Source: UBA7672 sp963718145
GTDB lineage: Bacteria; Pseudomonadota; Alphaproteobacteria; Caulobacterales; Hyphomonadaceae
DNA: 64,000 nt
Assembly: GCA_963718145.1 (NCBI GenBank)
Contig: CAVQYJ010000001.1
Location: 62,001-126,000, forward strand
Direction: 5' to 3'
Both the position numbers and the translations under genes were made by a program. Shown here in pieces: positions 25,530 to 34,058 of the stretch. Each line of letters opens with the position of its first letter. Positions within the stretch are counted from its first letter, which is position 1. Below the pieces are notes generated by a model. It searched no databases, was not told where the DNA came from, and was given only the letters and a program-made list of their open reading frames with translations.

Positions 25530-26365
25530 GCGCAGGCGAGAGCATGAGTGCGGCAGGCGCGAGCCTCGCGGTCTTCCGCGATGCGCCGTCGCTGGGGGGC
25601 GTGCGCACGGCGGCGCTGGGGGCGTTTGCGTGCGACACGGCGGACGCGGGCGCGGCGCTGATCCGTGCGGCGATGCAGCAGCTGAAGGCCGAAGGCTTCG
25701 AGGCGGTGCTCGGCCCGATGGATGGCAATACGTGGGGCAAGCACAGGCTGGTGGTGGAGAGCGACGGCCGGCCGCCCTTCCTGATGGAGCCGCAGAACCC
25801 CGAGCACTATGTGGACGCGTTCGAGCGGTCAGGGCTTGGCATTGTCTCGCGCTGGGTGTCGGCGGTGCGGCCATCGGACCTGCCGCCAAGTACATCGCCG
25901 CCGCCTGCGGGAATCCACCTGCGCAATTTCGATCCGGCGCGGGCTGAGGATGAGCTGACGCGCATCCACGCACTGTCGCTGGAGCAGTTCGCGTCCAATC
26001 ATTTCTACGTGCCGATTTCGCAGGAGGAATTCCTTGCGGGTTATCGCCCAGTGCTGAAGGCGATCGATCCGGAGCTGGTGCTGCTGGCGGAAGACGAGGC
26101 GGGCATGCTGCGCGCCTTCCTGTTCGCCCTGCCCAATCTCGCCGAAGGACCGAAGCCGCAATCGGTGGTCCTCAAGACCTATGCATCGGCGGTGAAGGGC
26201 GGCGGGTCGATGCTGGCGAACGCTTTCCATGAGCGTGCGAGGAAGCGCGGTTTCTCCAGCGTGATCCATGCGCTGATGCACGAGACGAACCTGTCGGCGA
26301 CGCACAGCGGCAGGGCCGGCGGGCAGGTGTTCCGCCGCTATGCGCTCTGGGGCGGCAAGCTTTGA
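25526..26365 (+). CDS. GNAT-like N-acyltransferase (YghO-like)
   Basis: The 279-aa product has two related halves as in double-GNAT proteins. The first contains LGAFACDTADAGAALIRAA and the VLGPMDGNTWGKHRL segment, seen in YghO-like proteins. The second contains LAEDEAGMLRAFLFALPNL, a KTYASAVKGGGSMLANAFHERARKRGF stretch (cofactor-binding-type loop and helix) and a terminal strand. The class is poorly characterised, so the acyl donor is unknown. Placement directly before an acyl-adenylating enzyme suggests that it uses the activated acyl group, for example to acylate the amine added by the BtaA-like enzyme (inference). Confidence 0.65.
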   Translation: MSAGESMSAAGASLAVFRDAPSLGGVRTAALGAFACDTADAGAALIRAAMQQLKAEGFEAVLGPMDGNTWGKHRLVVESDGRPPFLMEPQNPEHYVDAFERSGLGIVSRWVSAVRPSDLPPSTSPPPAGIHLRNFDPARAEDELTRIHALSLEQFASNHFYVPISQEEFLAGYRPVLKAIDPELVLLAEDEAGMLRAFLFALPNLAEGPKPQSVVLKTYASAVKGGGSMLANAFHERARKRGFSSVIHALMHETNLSATHSGRAGGQVFRRYALWGGKL

Positions 26366-27777
26366 ACCTGATCGAGGCATTTCTGACGCAGGTCGCGGCG
26401 CGTCCGGATGCGCCCGCGATCATCACGCCGGCCGGTCGAGTGGTGACGTATGCGCAATTGTCGCGAGCGTCGGCGGCGCGGGCACATGCCTACGAGTGCT
26501 CGGGCGTCAACGCCGGCGATGTCGTGCTGATTGCGCGCGGGGTGTCGGTCGAGCTTTACGAGACGCTGCTGGCGGTGTTCCGGCTCGGCGCGGTGGCGAT
26601 GTTTCCGGAGCCGGCGGCGGGGCTGAAGGGCCTCAAGCTGGCGATCGAGGCCGTGCATCCCAAGGCGATGGCGGCGGGGACGCTCGGCCGCGTCATCCGG
26701 CGGGTGACGCCCGAGCTGTGGAAGCTGAAGATGTTGCCCGAGCCCACCGGCGCAGAGCCCAAGCGCAGCATCGTGGCGAGCCAGCCGGGGTCGTCGCCTG
26801 CGCTGATCACGTTCACCTCGGGCTCGACGGGCAAGCCCAAGGGCATTGTCCGCTCGGCGGACTTCCTGATGTTGCAGCACGCGCTGCTGGAAAAGCTGCG
26901 GCAGACGACGCCGGACGACGTCGATCTCATCTCGCTGCCGGTGTTCATCCTGTCGAACCTCGCGGCGGGCGCGGCAAGCGTCATCCCCGCGGGCAAGCTG
27001 ACGCGGCCCGCGCAACTCAACGGCGCGGTGCTGCGCAAGCAGGTCGCGGACAATCGCGTCAACCGTATCGTGGCGCCGCCTGCCGTCGTCGCGCGCATCG
27101 CCGAGGACGCCGAGCCGATGGTGCAGGTGTCCGCCGTGTTCACGGGGGGCGGGCCGGTCTTCCCGAACCTCCTCCATGCGGCCGAACGCGCGGCGCCGCG
27201 TGCTGCGATCCATGCCGTCTATGGCTCGACCGAGGCCGAACCGATCGCCCATCTGGACGTGAAGGAGGTCGCTGCGGCCGATTGGGAGGCGATGGCGAAC
27301 GGAGCGGGACTGCTCGCCGGGAAGCCCATCCCCGAGATCGAGGTCGATATTCGCGACCACGAAGTGTTCGTCGCGGGCGAACATGTGAACCAGGGCTATC
27401 TCGATCCGGCGCATGACGCGTCGACCAAGTCGTGGGAGGCCGGGAAGCTGTGGCATCGCACAGGCGATGCGGCGCGGATGGACGAGCAGGGCCGGCTCTG
27501 GCTGCTGGGCCGTCGCGAGGCGGCGGCGGGCGGACTGTTCCCGTTCGCCATCGAAACAGCGGCGCTGAGCTGGCCGGGCGTGAAGCAGGCTGCGCTGCTG
27601 GCGGGCGAGGGCAAGGCGAAACTGGCGCTTTCCGGACCGGGGCTCGATCCGGCCGCCTGCCAGGCGCGCGCAGGCAGGATGGGCGACATCGAAGTGGTGG
27701 TGCTCAAGGCTGTGCCGATGGACAAGCGCCACAACTCCAAGGCCGACTATGCGCGGCTCAGGAAGATGCTCGCATGA
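26362..27777 (+). CDS. AMP-dependent acyl-activating enzyme (ANL superfamily)
   Basis: The 471-aa product has the adenylate-forming P-loop TFTSGSTGKPKG (about 150-161), an acyl-AMP-binding AVYGSTEAEP motif, and the RTGDAARMDEQGRLWLLGR hinge region. The catalytic Lys region near the C-terminus is KRHNSKADYARLRK. It is somewhat shorter than typical acyl-CoA synthetases and resembles OleC-like / fatty-acid AMP ligases. It should activate a carboxylic acid as acyl-adenylate and perhaps acyl-CoA. The TTG start overlaps the preceding TGA (TTGA) and the stop overlaps the next ATG (ATGA). Confidence 0.88.
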   Translation: MNLIEAFLTQVAARPDAPAIITPAGRVVTYAQLSRASAARAHAYECSGVNAGDVVLIARGVSVELYETLLAVFRLGAVAMFPEPAAGLKGLKLAIEAVHPKAMAAGTLGRVIRRVTPELWKLKMLPEPTGAEPKRSIVASQPGSSPALITFTSGSTGKPKGIVRSADFLMLQHALLEKLRQTTPDDVDLISLPVFILSNLAAGAASVIPAGKLTRPAQLNGAVLRKQVADNRVNRIVAPPAVVARIAEDAEPMVQVSAVFTGGGPVFPNLLHAAERAAPRAAIHAVYGSTEAEPIAHLDVKEVAAADWEAMANGAGLLAGKPIPEIEVDIRDHEVFVAGEHVNQGYLDPAHDASTKSWEAGKLWHRTGDAARMDEQGRLWLLGRREAAAGGLFPFAIETAALSWPGVKQAALLAGEGKAKLALSGPGLDPAACQARAGRMGDIEVVVLKAVPMDKRHNSKADYARLRKMLA

Positions 27778-28215
27778 AGTGGCTCGGCAAGATGAGCCGG
27801 GCGTGGCGCGCCGAGATGAACGCGGCGGACCGCGTGCGGGTGGTGCTCGCCTGGGGCTTCATCTTCGGTGCGGTCAGCCATGTCGGCTGGGTGATCTGGC
27901 ATGGAGACTTCTGGTATCACGGACCCGGACCGGGCTGGGCCCCCTGGTTCTGGTATGGCATCTGCCTCGTTGATTTCGCTGTCTTCTGGCTGCTGCTGAC
28001 GCGCCCGCGCGTGGGCATCATCGGCGCGCTCGGCGACGATGATCCTGACGCTTACCGTCAACTGGACGCAGTTCCCGACCTTCGAGTTCGGGTTCAACTA
28101 TGTGCTGATCGGGCTGACGGTGTTCGGAGTGATCGTGCTGGCGACTGCCGCGTGGCTGTGGACGTCGTCGCGGTGGAAGCTCAGCCTGACGTCTTCAGCA
28201 CATACCGCCGGTTGA
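27774..28215 (+). CDS. Small polytopic membrane protein, last gene of lipid operon (apparent frameshift)
   Basis: The ATG overlaps the stop of the adenylating-enzyme gene. Frame 1 encodes a start MKWLGKMSRAWRAEM, an amphipathic segment and two membrane helices (VRVVLAWGFIFGAVSHVGWV and WYGICLVDFAVFWLLL). At about 28028-28033, after GIIGALG, the hydrophobic frame continues one base away as TMILTLTVNWTQFPTFEFG and NYVLIGLTVFGVIVLATAAW to TGA 28213-28215. One base restores a ~147-aa four-helix protein. The first frame otherwise runs on into Arg/Val-rich nonsense. The end overlaps the carbonic anhydrase 3' end by 35 bp. No domain recognised. Confidence 0.6.
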
Positions 28216-28972
28216 GCGGCTGCACGGGCCGAGCGTTCCACGGGAACAGCGTGGAGAAGGCCGCAAGTTGCGAGGCGGAGGCGGTTTGCGGTTCCGCCAT
28301 CACCGTCCAGCGGACGGTTTCGGAACAGGGTGGCGTCGTCAGCGAACCTTCATAGCGATAGGCGCTGGCCCCCCTGGGCATGAACTTGCCGGCGTCGATC
28401 TCGAACGCGACGGCGGCCTTGCCTTCCTTGCCGGGAGCAGTCGCCCATACGGCGTCGAGCGCCGGATTGGCGGCGCCCTTGTCGAACATCACGCCGATGA
28501 CGGCGAGCTTGCCATCCGCCGCCGCGTGCACCAGATGCAGCTCCAGCGGGAAAGCCTTCCCGTCAATCGTGTGCTCGGAGGGATGATGGAAGTGGAACTG
28601 CTTCAGCGCGTAGTCGGCGCCATCGAGACTGATCCCGCCGCCATTGGCGACGTCGACCTGGATCGTGTGCCCGTTGTTGATCACCATGCCCCCTCGCACA
28701 GGCACCCAGGCCGGATGGGGCGTGTCAACGGTGGCGGCAAGCGCGCCGGAAAGGTCGATGGGCGACTGCTGGACGCCGGACGAGCAGGGGCGATTGTCCG
28801 GCGAAATCTCGGCCCAGTGTCCGGGCCCGTCTTCGCCGCCATAGGACCAGTGCCGGGGATGGGCAGGCGCGGATGTGCTGGCGTCTTCACCGGGCGGATT
28901 GGCGAAGGCCGTGGTCAGCGCAGCCATTGCGAGGGCGCTGAAGAGCAGCGAGGCGCGGATCGATACAGCCAT
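28181..28972 (-). CDS. Alpha-type carbonic anhydrase, periplasmic
   Basis: The 263-aa product has a signal peptide (about 1-24) and the alpha-carbonic anhydrase signature. HWSYGGEDGPGHW lies near the N-terminus, QQSPIDL at 68-74, zinc ligands His127 and His129 are in QFHFHHPSEH and His146 in ELHLVH, with the catalytic proton-shuttle area upstream. The late Tyr-Arg-Tyr-x-Gly-Ser-Leu-Thr-Thr-Pro-Pro-Cys stretch is diagnostic; two Cys (63 and the TPPC Cys) likely form the usual disulfide. It interconverts CO2 and bicarbonate outside the cytoplasm. The gene is convergent with the lipid operon. Confidence 0.96.
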   Translation of the reverse strand: MAVSIRASLLFSALAMAALTTAFANPPGEDASTSAPAHPRHWSYGGEDGPGHWAEISPDNRPCSSGVQQSPIDLSGALAATVDTPHPAWVPVRGGMVINNGHTIQVDVANGGGISLDGADYALKQFHFHHPSEHTIDGKAFPLELHLVHAAADGKLAVIGVMFDKGAANPALDAVWATAPGKEGKAAVAFEIDAGKFMPRGASAYRYEGSLTTPPCSETVRWTVMAEPQTASASQLAAFSTLFPWNARPVQPLNRRYVLKTSG

Positions 28973-29050
28973 TGCCCGGTAGTTTCGTAGGTTATGGCTA
29001 GCAAAAGGTAAACGCCGCCGGGCGAGCCATTAACCTGCGATATCAGAGGT

Positions 29051-29761
29051 TCAGCGGACAGGCATGACGTTCGAGATCGTCTGGACCGACCGGATGCTGA
29101 AGGAATTGCCGAAGGCGGCGATGTCGAAGTTCAGCCTGCTCTGCGCCGTATAGGACCTGGCCTCGGGAAGAAGCGCGCAGGTCACATCGATCTTTGCGGC
29201 CTTAACGTCGGCCACGAGCATGACGTTGTGCTTCTTGAGCAGCATGCCGGAGAAAGAACGCATCACGCCAGTGGCCTCATCGACCACCGCCTCGGCTGTC
29301 ATCTTCTTGTAGATCTCATTCATTTCGCCTTCGGCGCTCGTTTCAGCCCTGGGCGTGAACGCGAACAGCCGGCCGCCGCCGGGCGCTGCGCCCTTGTCGA
29401 TGACGTTGGTCACGGCGTCGCTCGAGGTGGAATCGCAGAAGATGTCGCCGTCGGCGCCTCTCTCATAACGCTCGTCGAGCTTCTTCATCTCGGCAGGCTT
29501 CTTGCCCGTGTCCTCGAGGAAGGTGATTGTGACCCGGTCGCCCTTCTTGCGTGAAGGATCGATGCGGCCGCGAATAGTCTGCCGGCTGGCTTCTTCGGAG
29601 TTTGTGTTCTCGTTCACGTTCTCGAAATCATAGGCATAAAGCTGGCTGGAGGCGGGCTCGGAGAGCGCCTGTTTCAGCAGCGGCGGAACGGGCGTCTTCT
29701 GCGCGATCGCCGGAGTGGCGAGGAAAACCGCGGCGGCGATGGCTGCCGAAAGCTGCTTCAC
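29051..29761 (-). CDS. Secreted hypothetical protein
   Basis: A GTG start (complement 29759-29761) preceded by GGAG with a 6-nt spacer gives a 236-aa product with signal peptide MKQLSAAIAAAVFLATPAIAQ. The mature part contains ENTNSEEASRQTIRGRIDP, GDRVTITFLED and a long KKLDERYERGADGDIFCD region, with two Cys that may pair. No domain is recognised. The very long open frame that continues upstream is an antisense shadow of the helicase gene. Confidence 0.6.
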   Translation of the reverse strand: MKQLSAAIAAAVFLATPAIAQKTPVPPLLKQALSEPASSQLYAYDFENVNENTNSEEASRQTIRGRIDPSRKKGDRVTITFLEDTGKKPAEMKKLDERYERGADGDIFCDSTSSDAVTNVIDKGAAPGGGRLFAFTPRAETSAEGEMNEIYKKMTAEAVVDEATGVMRSFSGMLLKKHNVMLVADVKAAKIDVTCALLPEARSYTAQSRLNFDIAAFGNSFSIRSVQTISNVMPVR

Positions 29762-29884
29762 GAAGGACTCCCCGTCTGGCCCGCCCATCGAGGCGCCGCG
29801 TCGGCAAAGCGTTGCAGAACACTGGTGACAGAAATAGGGCGGAAGCACTATGCTGGGCAAATGCGAACGGCGGGGGGAAACGCC

Positions 29885-30370
29885 ATGTCCGACAATCTCA
29901 TCGGCAATCTCATGCCGCATCAGGGCTGCGTCATCACGCGAACGGACCAGGGCATCAAGGTCGCGGGTTCGGCGATGAACTGGGTCATGTCGGCCGCGAT
30001 TGCCCCGATGGTCTGCCGCGCGCCTTTCGCCTTCCGCGTCGTCGGTACGACGGATTCGACCAACCTGCGCATGCACTGGCACAGGGGCGAGCTGATCTTC
30101 AACTGGGAATGCTCGGTGCGCGAACTGCGCGTGCATGACCCCGCGACGGCAGAGCAGCGCAGCCTCAAGGACAAGGGCTTCATCAGCACCAATGACTGGC
30201 ACGATATCCTGTGGGAGATCCAGCTCGACCGGATGCGCGTGGTCGTCGACGGCGAGACGCGGTATGAAGGCAAGGGCGACTATTCCGGGATCGAGTCCGC
30301 CCCATCGGTCGGCCCTTGCTTTGGCAGCACCGTTTCCGTCCGCGAGTTCCGCGTCACGCCGCTGGGCTGA
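29885..30370 (+). CDS. Hypothetical protein with beta-sandwich-like pattern
   Basis: The ATG at 29885 has a GGGGGGAAACGCC leader, a good ribosome binding site; a start 60 bp upstream lacks one. The 161-aa product has alternating beta-type segments (GIKVAGSAMNWVMSAAI, FAFRVVGTTDSTNLRMHW, GELIFNWECSVRELRVHD, WEIQLDRMRVVVDG, TVSVREFRVTPLG) similar to concanavalin-like or lectin-like sandwiches. There is no signal peptide. It lies immediately upstream of the DEXH helicase gene in the same orientation, with a 51-bp gap. Function unknown. Confidence 0.6.
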   Translation: MSDNLIGNLMPHQGCVITRTDQGIKVAGSAMNWVMSAAIAPMVCRAPFAFRVVGTTDSTNLRMHWHRGELIFNWECSVRELRVHDPATAEQRSLKDKGFISTNDWHDILWEIQLDRMRVVVDGETRYEGKGDYSGIESAPSVGPCFGSTVSVREFRVTPLG

Positions 30371-30421
30371 TCTACCGCTTCCCGGCGCGACAAGCGGGAC
30401 CGGAATGCCTATCTTCGAGCC

Positions 30422-32893
30422 ATGGCCGATGATCAGACATCGCTGACCCAACTTCCTGCGCCGTTCGCGCAATGGTTCGGCGCGCGCGGCTGGTCGCTGC
30501 GTCCGCACCAGGCCGGGCTGATCGAAGCGGCGCGGCAGGGCCAGGGCGGGCTGGTGATCGCACCGACGGGCGGCGGCAAGACCCTGGCGGGCTTCCTGCC
30601 CAGCCTTATCGAACTGGCGGCTACGCCCCCGCGGGACATCCCGGCGCTGCACACGCTCTACATCTCGCCCCTCAAGGCGCTCGCAACCGACGTGGCGCGC
30701 AACCTCCAGAAGCCGGTCGAGGAGATGAGCCTGCCGATCTCGCTCGATACGCGCACGGGCGACACCTCGCCCTCGCGGCGGCAACGCCAGCGCGCCAAGC
30801 CGCCAGACATCCTGCTGACCACGCCCGAGCAACTTGCCTTGCTGGTTGCGTCTGAACATGCGCGGCGGTTCTTCGCCGATCTGCGCGCCGTGATCGTCGA
30901 CGAGGTGCACGCAATTGCACAGTCCAAGCGCGGCGACCTGCTGAGCCTGTGCCTGGCGACCCTGCGCGCCTGGGCGCCGGCGGCGCGGCATGTCGGACTG
31001 TCGGCGACGGTGCGCGACCCCGACGCGCTGGCGCGGTGGCTGGGGCCGGGCACGCCCATCATCCGCCATCAGGGCGGCGCGAAGGCCAACATCGGCGTGC
31101 TGGACTCGGAGGCGCGTATCCCATGGTCGGGCCATTCCGGCCGCCACAACATCCGCGAAGTCTACCAGGCGATCCGCGCCGCCAACATGTCGCTGGTTTT
31201 CGTCAATACGCGAAGCCAGGCGGAGATGACGTTCCAGGAACTCTGGCGCGTCAACGAGGAAAGCCTGCCGATCGCGCTCCACCATGGCTCGCTCGATGTC
31301 GAACAGCGCCGCAAAGTCGAGGCCGCAATGGCTGCTGGCAGGCTCAAAGCTGTCGTATGTACCTCGACGCTCGACCTCGGCATCGACTGGGGCGCGGTTG
31401 ATCTCGTCGTCCAGATGGGGGCGCCCAAGGGCTCCTCGCGCCTCATCCAGCGCATCGGCCGGTCCAACCACCGAATGGACGAGCCGAGCCGGGCGCTGCT
31501 GGCCCCCTCGAACCGCTTCGAGGTTCTGGAATGCCGCGCGGCGGTCGAGGCCGTCGCCGCCAACGAACTCGATGGACCAGGTCCGCGCCGCGGCGGCCTT
31601 GATGTCCTGGCGCAGCACGTCATGGGTCGCGCCTGCGGAGATGGGTTCGACGCCCTGAAGCTCTACGACGAAATCTGCGTCGCTGCGCCTTATGCCGATC
31701 TCGACTGGGAGACGTGGGAGCGCGTGATCGACCTGGTCGCCACCGGCGGGTATGCGCTGAAGACCTATGACCGGTTCCGCCGTATCGTGCGCTTTCCCGA
31801 TGGAATCTGGCGCGCGCGCAACGACGACATCCGCCGCCAGCACCGCATGAACATCGGCACGATCATCGAAGATCCGATGATCTCGGTGCGCATGGTGAGC
31901 TTCCTGAAGGGCGCCGGCGAAGGCAAAAAGCTGATGCGCCCCGGCCGCAAGCTCGGCGAGATGGAGGAATACTTCTTCGAGATGCTCACGCCGGGCGACA
32001 CATTCCTGTTCGCCGGCGAAGTGCTGCGGTTCGAAGGCATTTCCGATACGGATGCGCTGGTGACCAAGACGTTCGATCCGCACCCGGCCATCCCCAGCTA
32101 CAATGGCGGCAAGTTCCCGCTGACGACCTTCCTTGCCAGCCGCGTGCGCCGCATCCTGCACGACCGCGATACCTGGAACACGCTGCCGGCCCAGGTGCGC
32201 GAATGGTTCGAGGTGCAGCAGCGCAAGTCGATCATCCCCGAGCCGGACCAGATGCTGGTCGAGACATTCCCGCGCGGCGAACGCAACTATCTCGTCTGCT
32301 ATCCCTTCGAAGGCCGCCTCGCGCACCAGACGCTCGGCATGCTTCTGACGCGGCGGATGGAGCGTTCGGGCCTCAAGCCGCTCGGCTTCGTCGCCTCGGA
32401 GTATGCGCTGTCGGTCTGGGCCCTGGAAGACATGCGCGGGGAAGACATGGATCAGCTTTTCCACGAGGACATGCTGGGCGACGATCTCGACGCCTGGCTG
32501 GAGGAGAGCGCCTTGATGAAGCGGACCTTCCGCAACAACGCGCTGATCTCAGGCCTGATCGAGCGGCGCTATCCGAAGGCGGAAAAAACCGGCCGCCAGA
32601 TCACGTTCTCGACGGATCTCATCTACGACGTGCTGCGCAGGCACGAGCCCGACCACATCCTCCTGCAGGCGGCGCGGCAGGATGCAGGCGACGGCCTGCT
32701 CGACATCCGCCGGCTTGCCGATGCGCTGAAGCGGATCAAGGGCAGGATCGTCCATGCCAAGCTGGACCAGATTTCGCCGTTCGCGGTGCCGGTGATGCTG
32801 GAGATGGGGAAGGAGCCGGTGTTCTCGGGCGACGCCGCGGAGGCGGTGCTGCGCGAGGCGGAGGAAGACCTCGTGCGCGATGCGATGAGTTAG
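30422..32893 (+). CDS. Ligase-associated DNA damage response DEXH-box helicase (Lhr-core-like)
   Basis: The 823-aa product is an SF2 helicase: Q-motif region WSLRPHQ, Walker A APTGGGKT (47-54), SPLKALATD (Ia), TTPEQLALL, DEVH box (160-163), SATVRDPD (III), LVFVNTRSQAEMTF (IV), STLDLGIDWG (V) and QRIGRSNHR (VI). The ~400-residue C-terminal extension (FLKGAGEGKKLMRPGRKLGEM, LITDLIYDVLRRHEPDHILL-like) matches the Lhr-core class that accompanies the special DNA ligase, MBL exonuclease and PdeM. Expected role: 3'-5' unwinding in a DNA-repair pathway. PdeM follows 435 bp downstream on the same strand, with a lipoprotein gene on the opposite strand between. Confidence 0.93.
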   Translation: MADDQTSLTQLPAPFAQWFGARGWSLRPHQAGLIEAARQGQGGLVIAPTGGGKTLAGFLPSLIELAATPPRDIPALHTLYISPLKALATDVARNLQKPVEEMSLPISLDTRTGDTSPSRRQRQRAKPPDILLTTPEQLALLVASEHARRFFADLRAVIVDEVHAIAQSKRGDLLSLCLATLRAWAPAARHVGLSATVRDPDALARWLGPGTPIIRHQGGAKANIGVLDSEARIPWSGHSGRHNIREVYQAIRAANMSLVFVNTRSQAEMTFQELWRVNEESLPIALHHGSLDVEQRRKVEAAMAAGRLKAVVCTSTLDLGIDWGAVDLVVQMGAPKGSSRLIQRIGRSNHRMDEPSRALLAPSNRFEVLECRAAVEAVAANELDGPGPRRGGLDVLAQHVMGRACGDGFDALKLYDEICVAAPYADLDWETWERVIDLVATGGYALKTYDRFRRIVRFPDGIWRARNDDIRRQHRMNIGTIIEDPMISVRMVSFLKGAGEGKKLMRPGRKLGEMEEYFFEMLTPGDTFLFAGEVLRFEGISDTDALVTKTFDPHPAIPSYNGGKFPLTTFLASRVRRILHDRDTWNTLPAQVREWFEVQQRKSIIPEPDQMLVETFPRGERNYLVCYPFEGRLAHQTLGMLLTRRMERSGLKPLGFVASEYALSVWALEDMRGEDMDQLFHEDMLGDDLDAWLEESALMKRTFRNNALISGLIERRYPKAEKTGRQITFSTDLIYDVLRRHEPDHILLQAARQDAGDGLLDIRRLADALKRIKGRIVHAKLDQISPFAVPVMLEMGKEPVFSGDAAEAVLREAEEDLVRDAMS

Positions 32894-32905
32894 CGCGAGG
32901 CCGGC

Positions 32906-33178
32906 CTATTGCCGGTTGAACGCCCCGGCGTTCTGGTTCGACCGGGCCTTCTGGAAGGCGAGGTCATTTTCAAGGCGCGCCTTGGCGTCGAAACTGGCCC
33001 AGGCCTCGGCAGAGGCGCAAATCGTGCGCGGGAAGGCGGTGCCGATCGGCGTTTCGCGCCGGCATTCGAGACCTTCGATGTTGGCCTCGCCGAGCGTCAT
33101 GCGCTGCTTGGTCACGGTCGGCGCTGCGCAGGCGGTCGCCGTCGCCGCGAGCGCCAGGATCAGGAACGTCCGGATCAT
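32906..33178 (-). CDS. Small lipoprotein
   Basis: The 90-aa product starts with a signal peptide ending in a lipobox-like ATATAC (Cys17), so it is probably lipidated. The mature ~73 residues include QRMTLGEANIEGLECRRETP and a helical ASFDAKARLENDLAF stretch with two further Cys. No family is recognised. It sits between the helicase and PdeM genes on the opposite strand. Confidence 0.6.
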   Translation of the reverse strand: MIRTFLILALAATATACAAPTVTKQRMTLGEANIEGLECRRETPIGTAFPRTICASAEAWASFDAKARLENDLAFQKARSNQNAGAFNRQ

Positions 33179-33328
33179 ATCTGTCTTCCTCCTGGAACAG
33201 GGCGGTATTCGGGAACTCTAGCATATTTCGGGACCGGGAAAGGCCCTTTCCGGTCAATTTCTCGCGTTTGGCATCAGCCTTGCCGCAGGGCGTTGACGGT
33301 AAGGGAGACGCCCGCCACCGTCGGGCCG

Positions 33329-34058
33329 ATGCTGGATCGCCCTGCCAACCCTGCCGCCCGAAGGGCGCTTGCCTGCGAAGTGGCGGGCGAGCAGCTGATG
33401 TTGTTCGCCTGCGGCGGGCTGTGGTGGGAGGCGGCCGGGACGCTGGTCGTATCTGACCTGCACCTCGAAAAAGGCTCGTCGTATGCGTCCCGCGGCCAGA
33501 TGCTGCCGCCCTACGATACCCGTGCGACGCTCCAGCGAGTCGCGGCGCTGATGGATGCGCTGCGGCCCAGGACGGTGATATCGCTTGGCGACAGTTTCCA
33601 CGATGGCCGCGCCCGGCCGCGCATGGCGGCGGATGATATCGCCCTCGTGCGTGCGATGACCGACGCGTGCGACTGGGTCTGGATCGAAGGCAACCACGAT
33701 CCCCGGCCGCCTCAAGATCTTGGCGGGCGTGCGGCGGAGGAAGTCCGTCTCGGCGCTCTGGTCTTCCGACACGAGCCGACGCAGGGCCCGTCTCGCGGCG
33801 AGATCGCCGGCCACCTTCATCCCTGCGCCCGCGTCGTCGGCCGGGGCCGCAGCGTGCGCTCGCGCTGCTTCGCCAGCGATGGCGACCGGCTGGTGATGCC
33901 GGCCTATGGCGCGCTGACCGGCGGGCTGAACGTTCTTGATCGCGCGTTCGCCGCCTTGTTCCCCAACGGCGTCATCGCCGGCGTGCTGGGCCGCGACGGC
34001 GTCTATGCGACGACGGCGAGACCGTCTGGTCGGCGATACGCTCAGGGCCGCAGGCTAG
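33329..34058 (+). CDS. pdeM: Ligase-associated DNA damage response endonuclease PdeM (possible 3' frameshift)
   Basis: The product is a calcineurin-type metallophosphoesterase. Motifs are DLHLEKG (43-49), GDSFHD (87-92), GNHDP (121-125) and GHLHP (161-165), in an order typical of the PdeM endonuclease partner of the DNA ligase and DEXH helicase. The start is set at ATG 33329, which has no clear RBS; an upstream TTG is possible. After GVYATTAR the frame runs on for about 770 bp antisense to the next genes. Moving one base at about 34012-34020 gives RDRLVGDTLRAAG and a stop at 34056-34058 that meets the convergent gene, so a one-base frameshift is likely. Confidence 0.88.

Noticed and set aside
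29765..32464. Very long minus-strand frame continuing upstream of the secreted protein gene
   Set aside because: It is the antisense of the DEXH helicase, whose motifs are complete on the plus strand.
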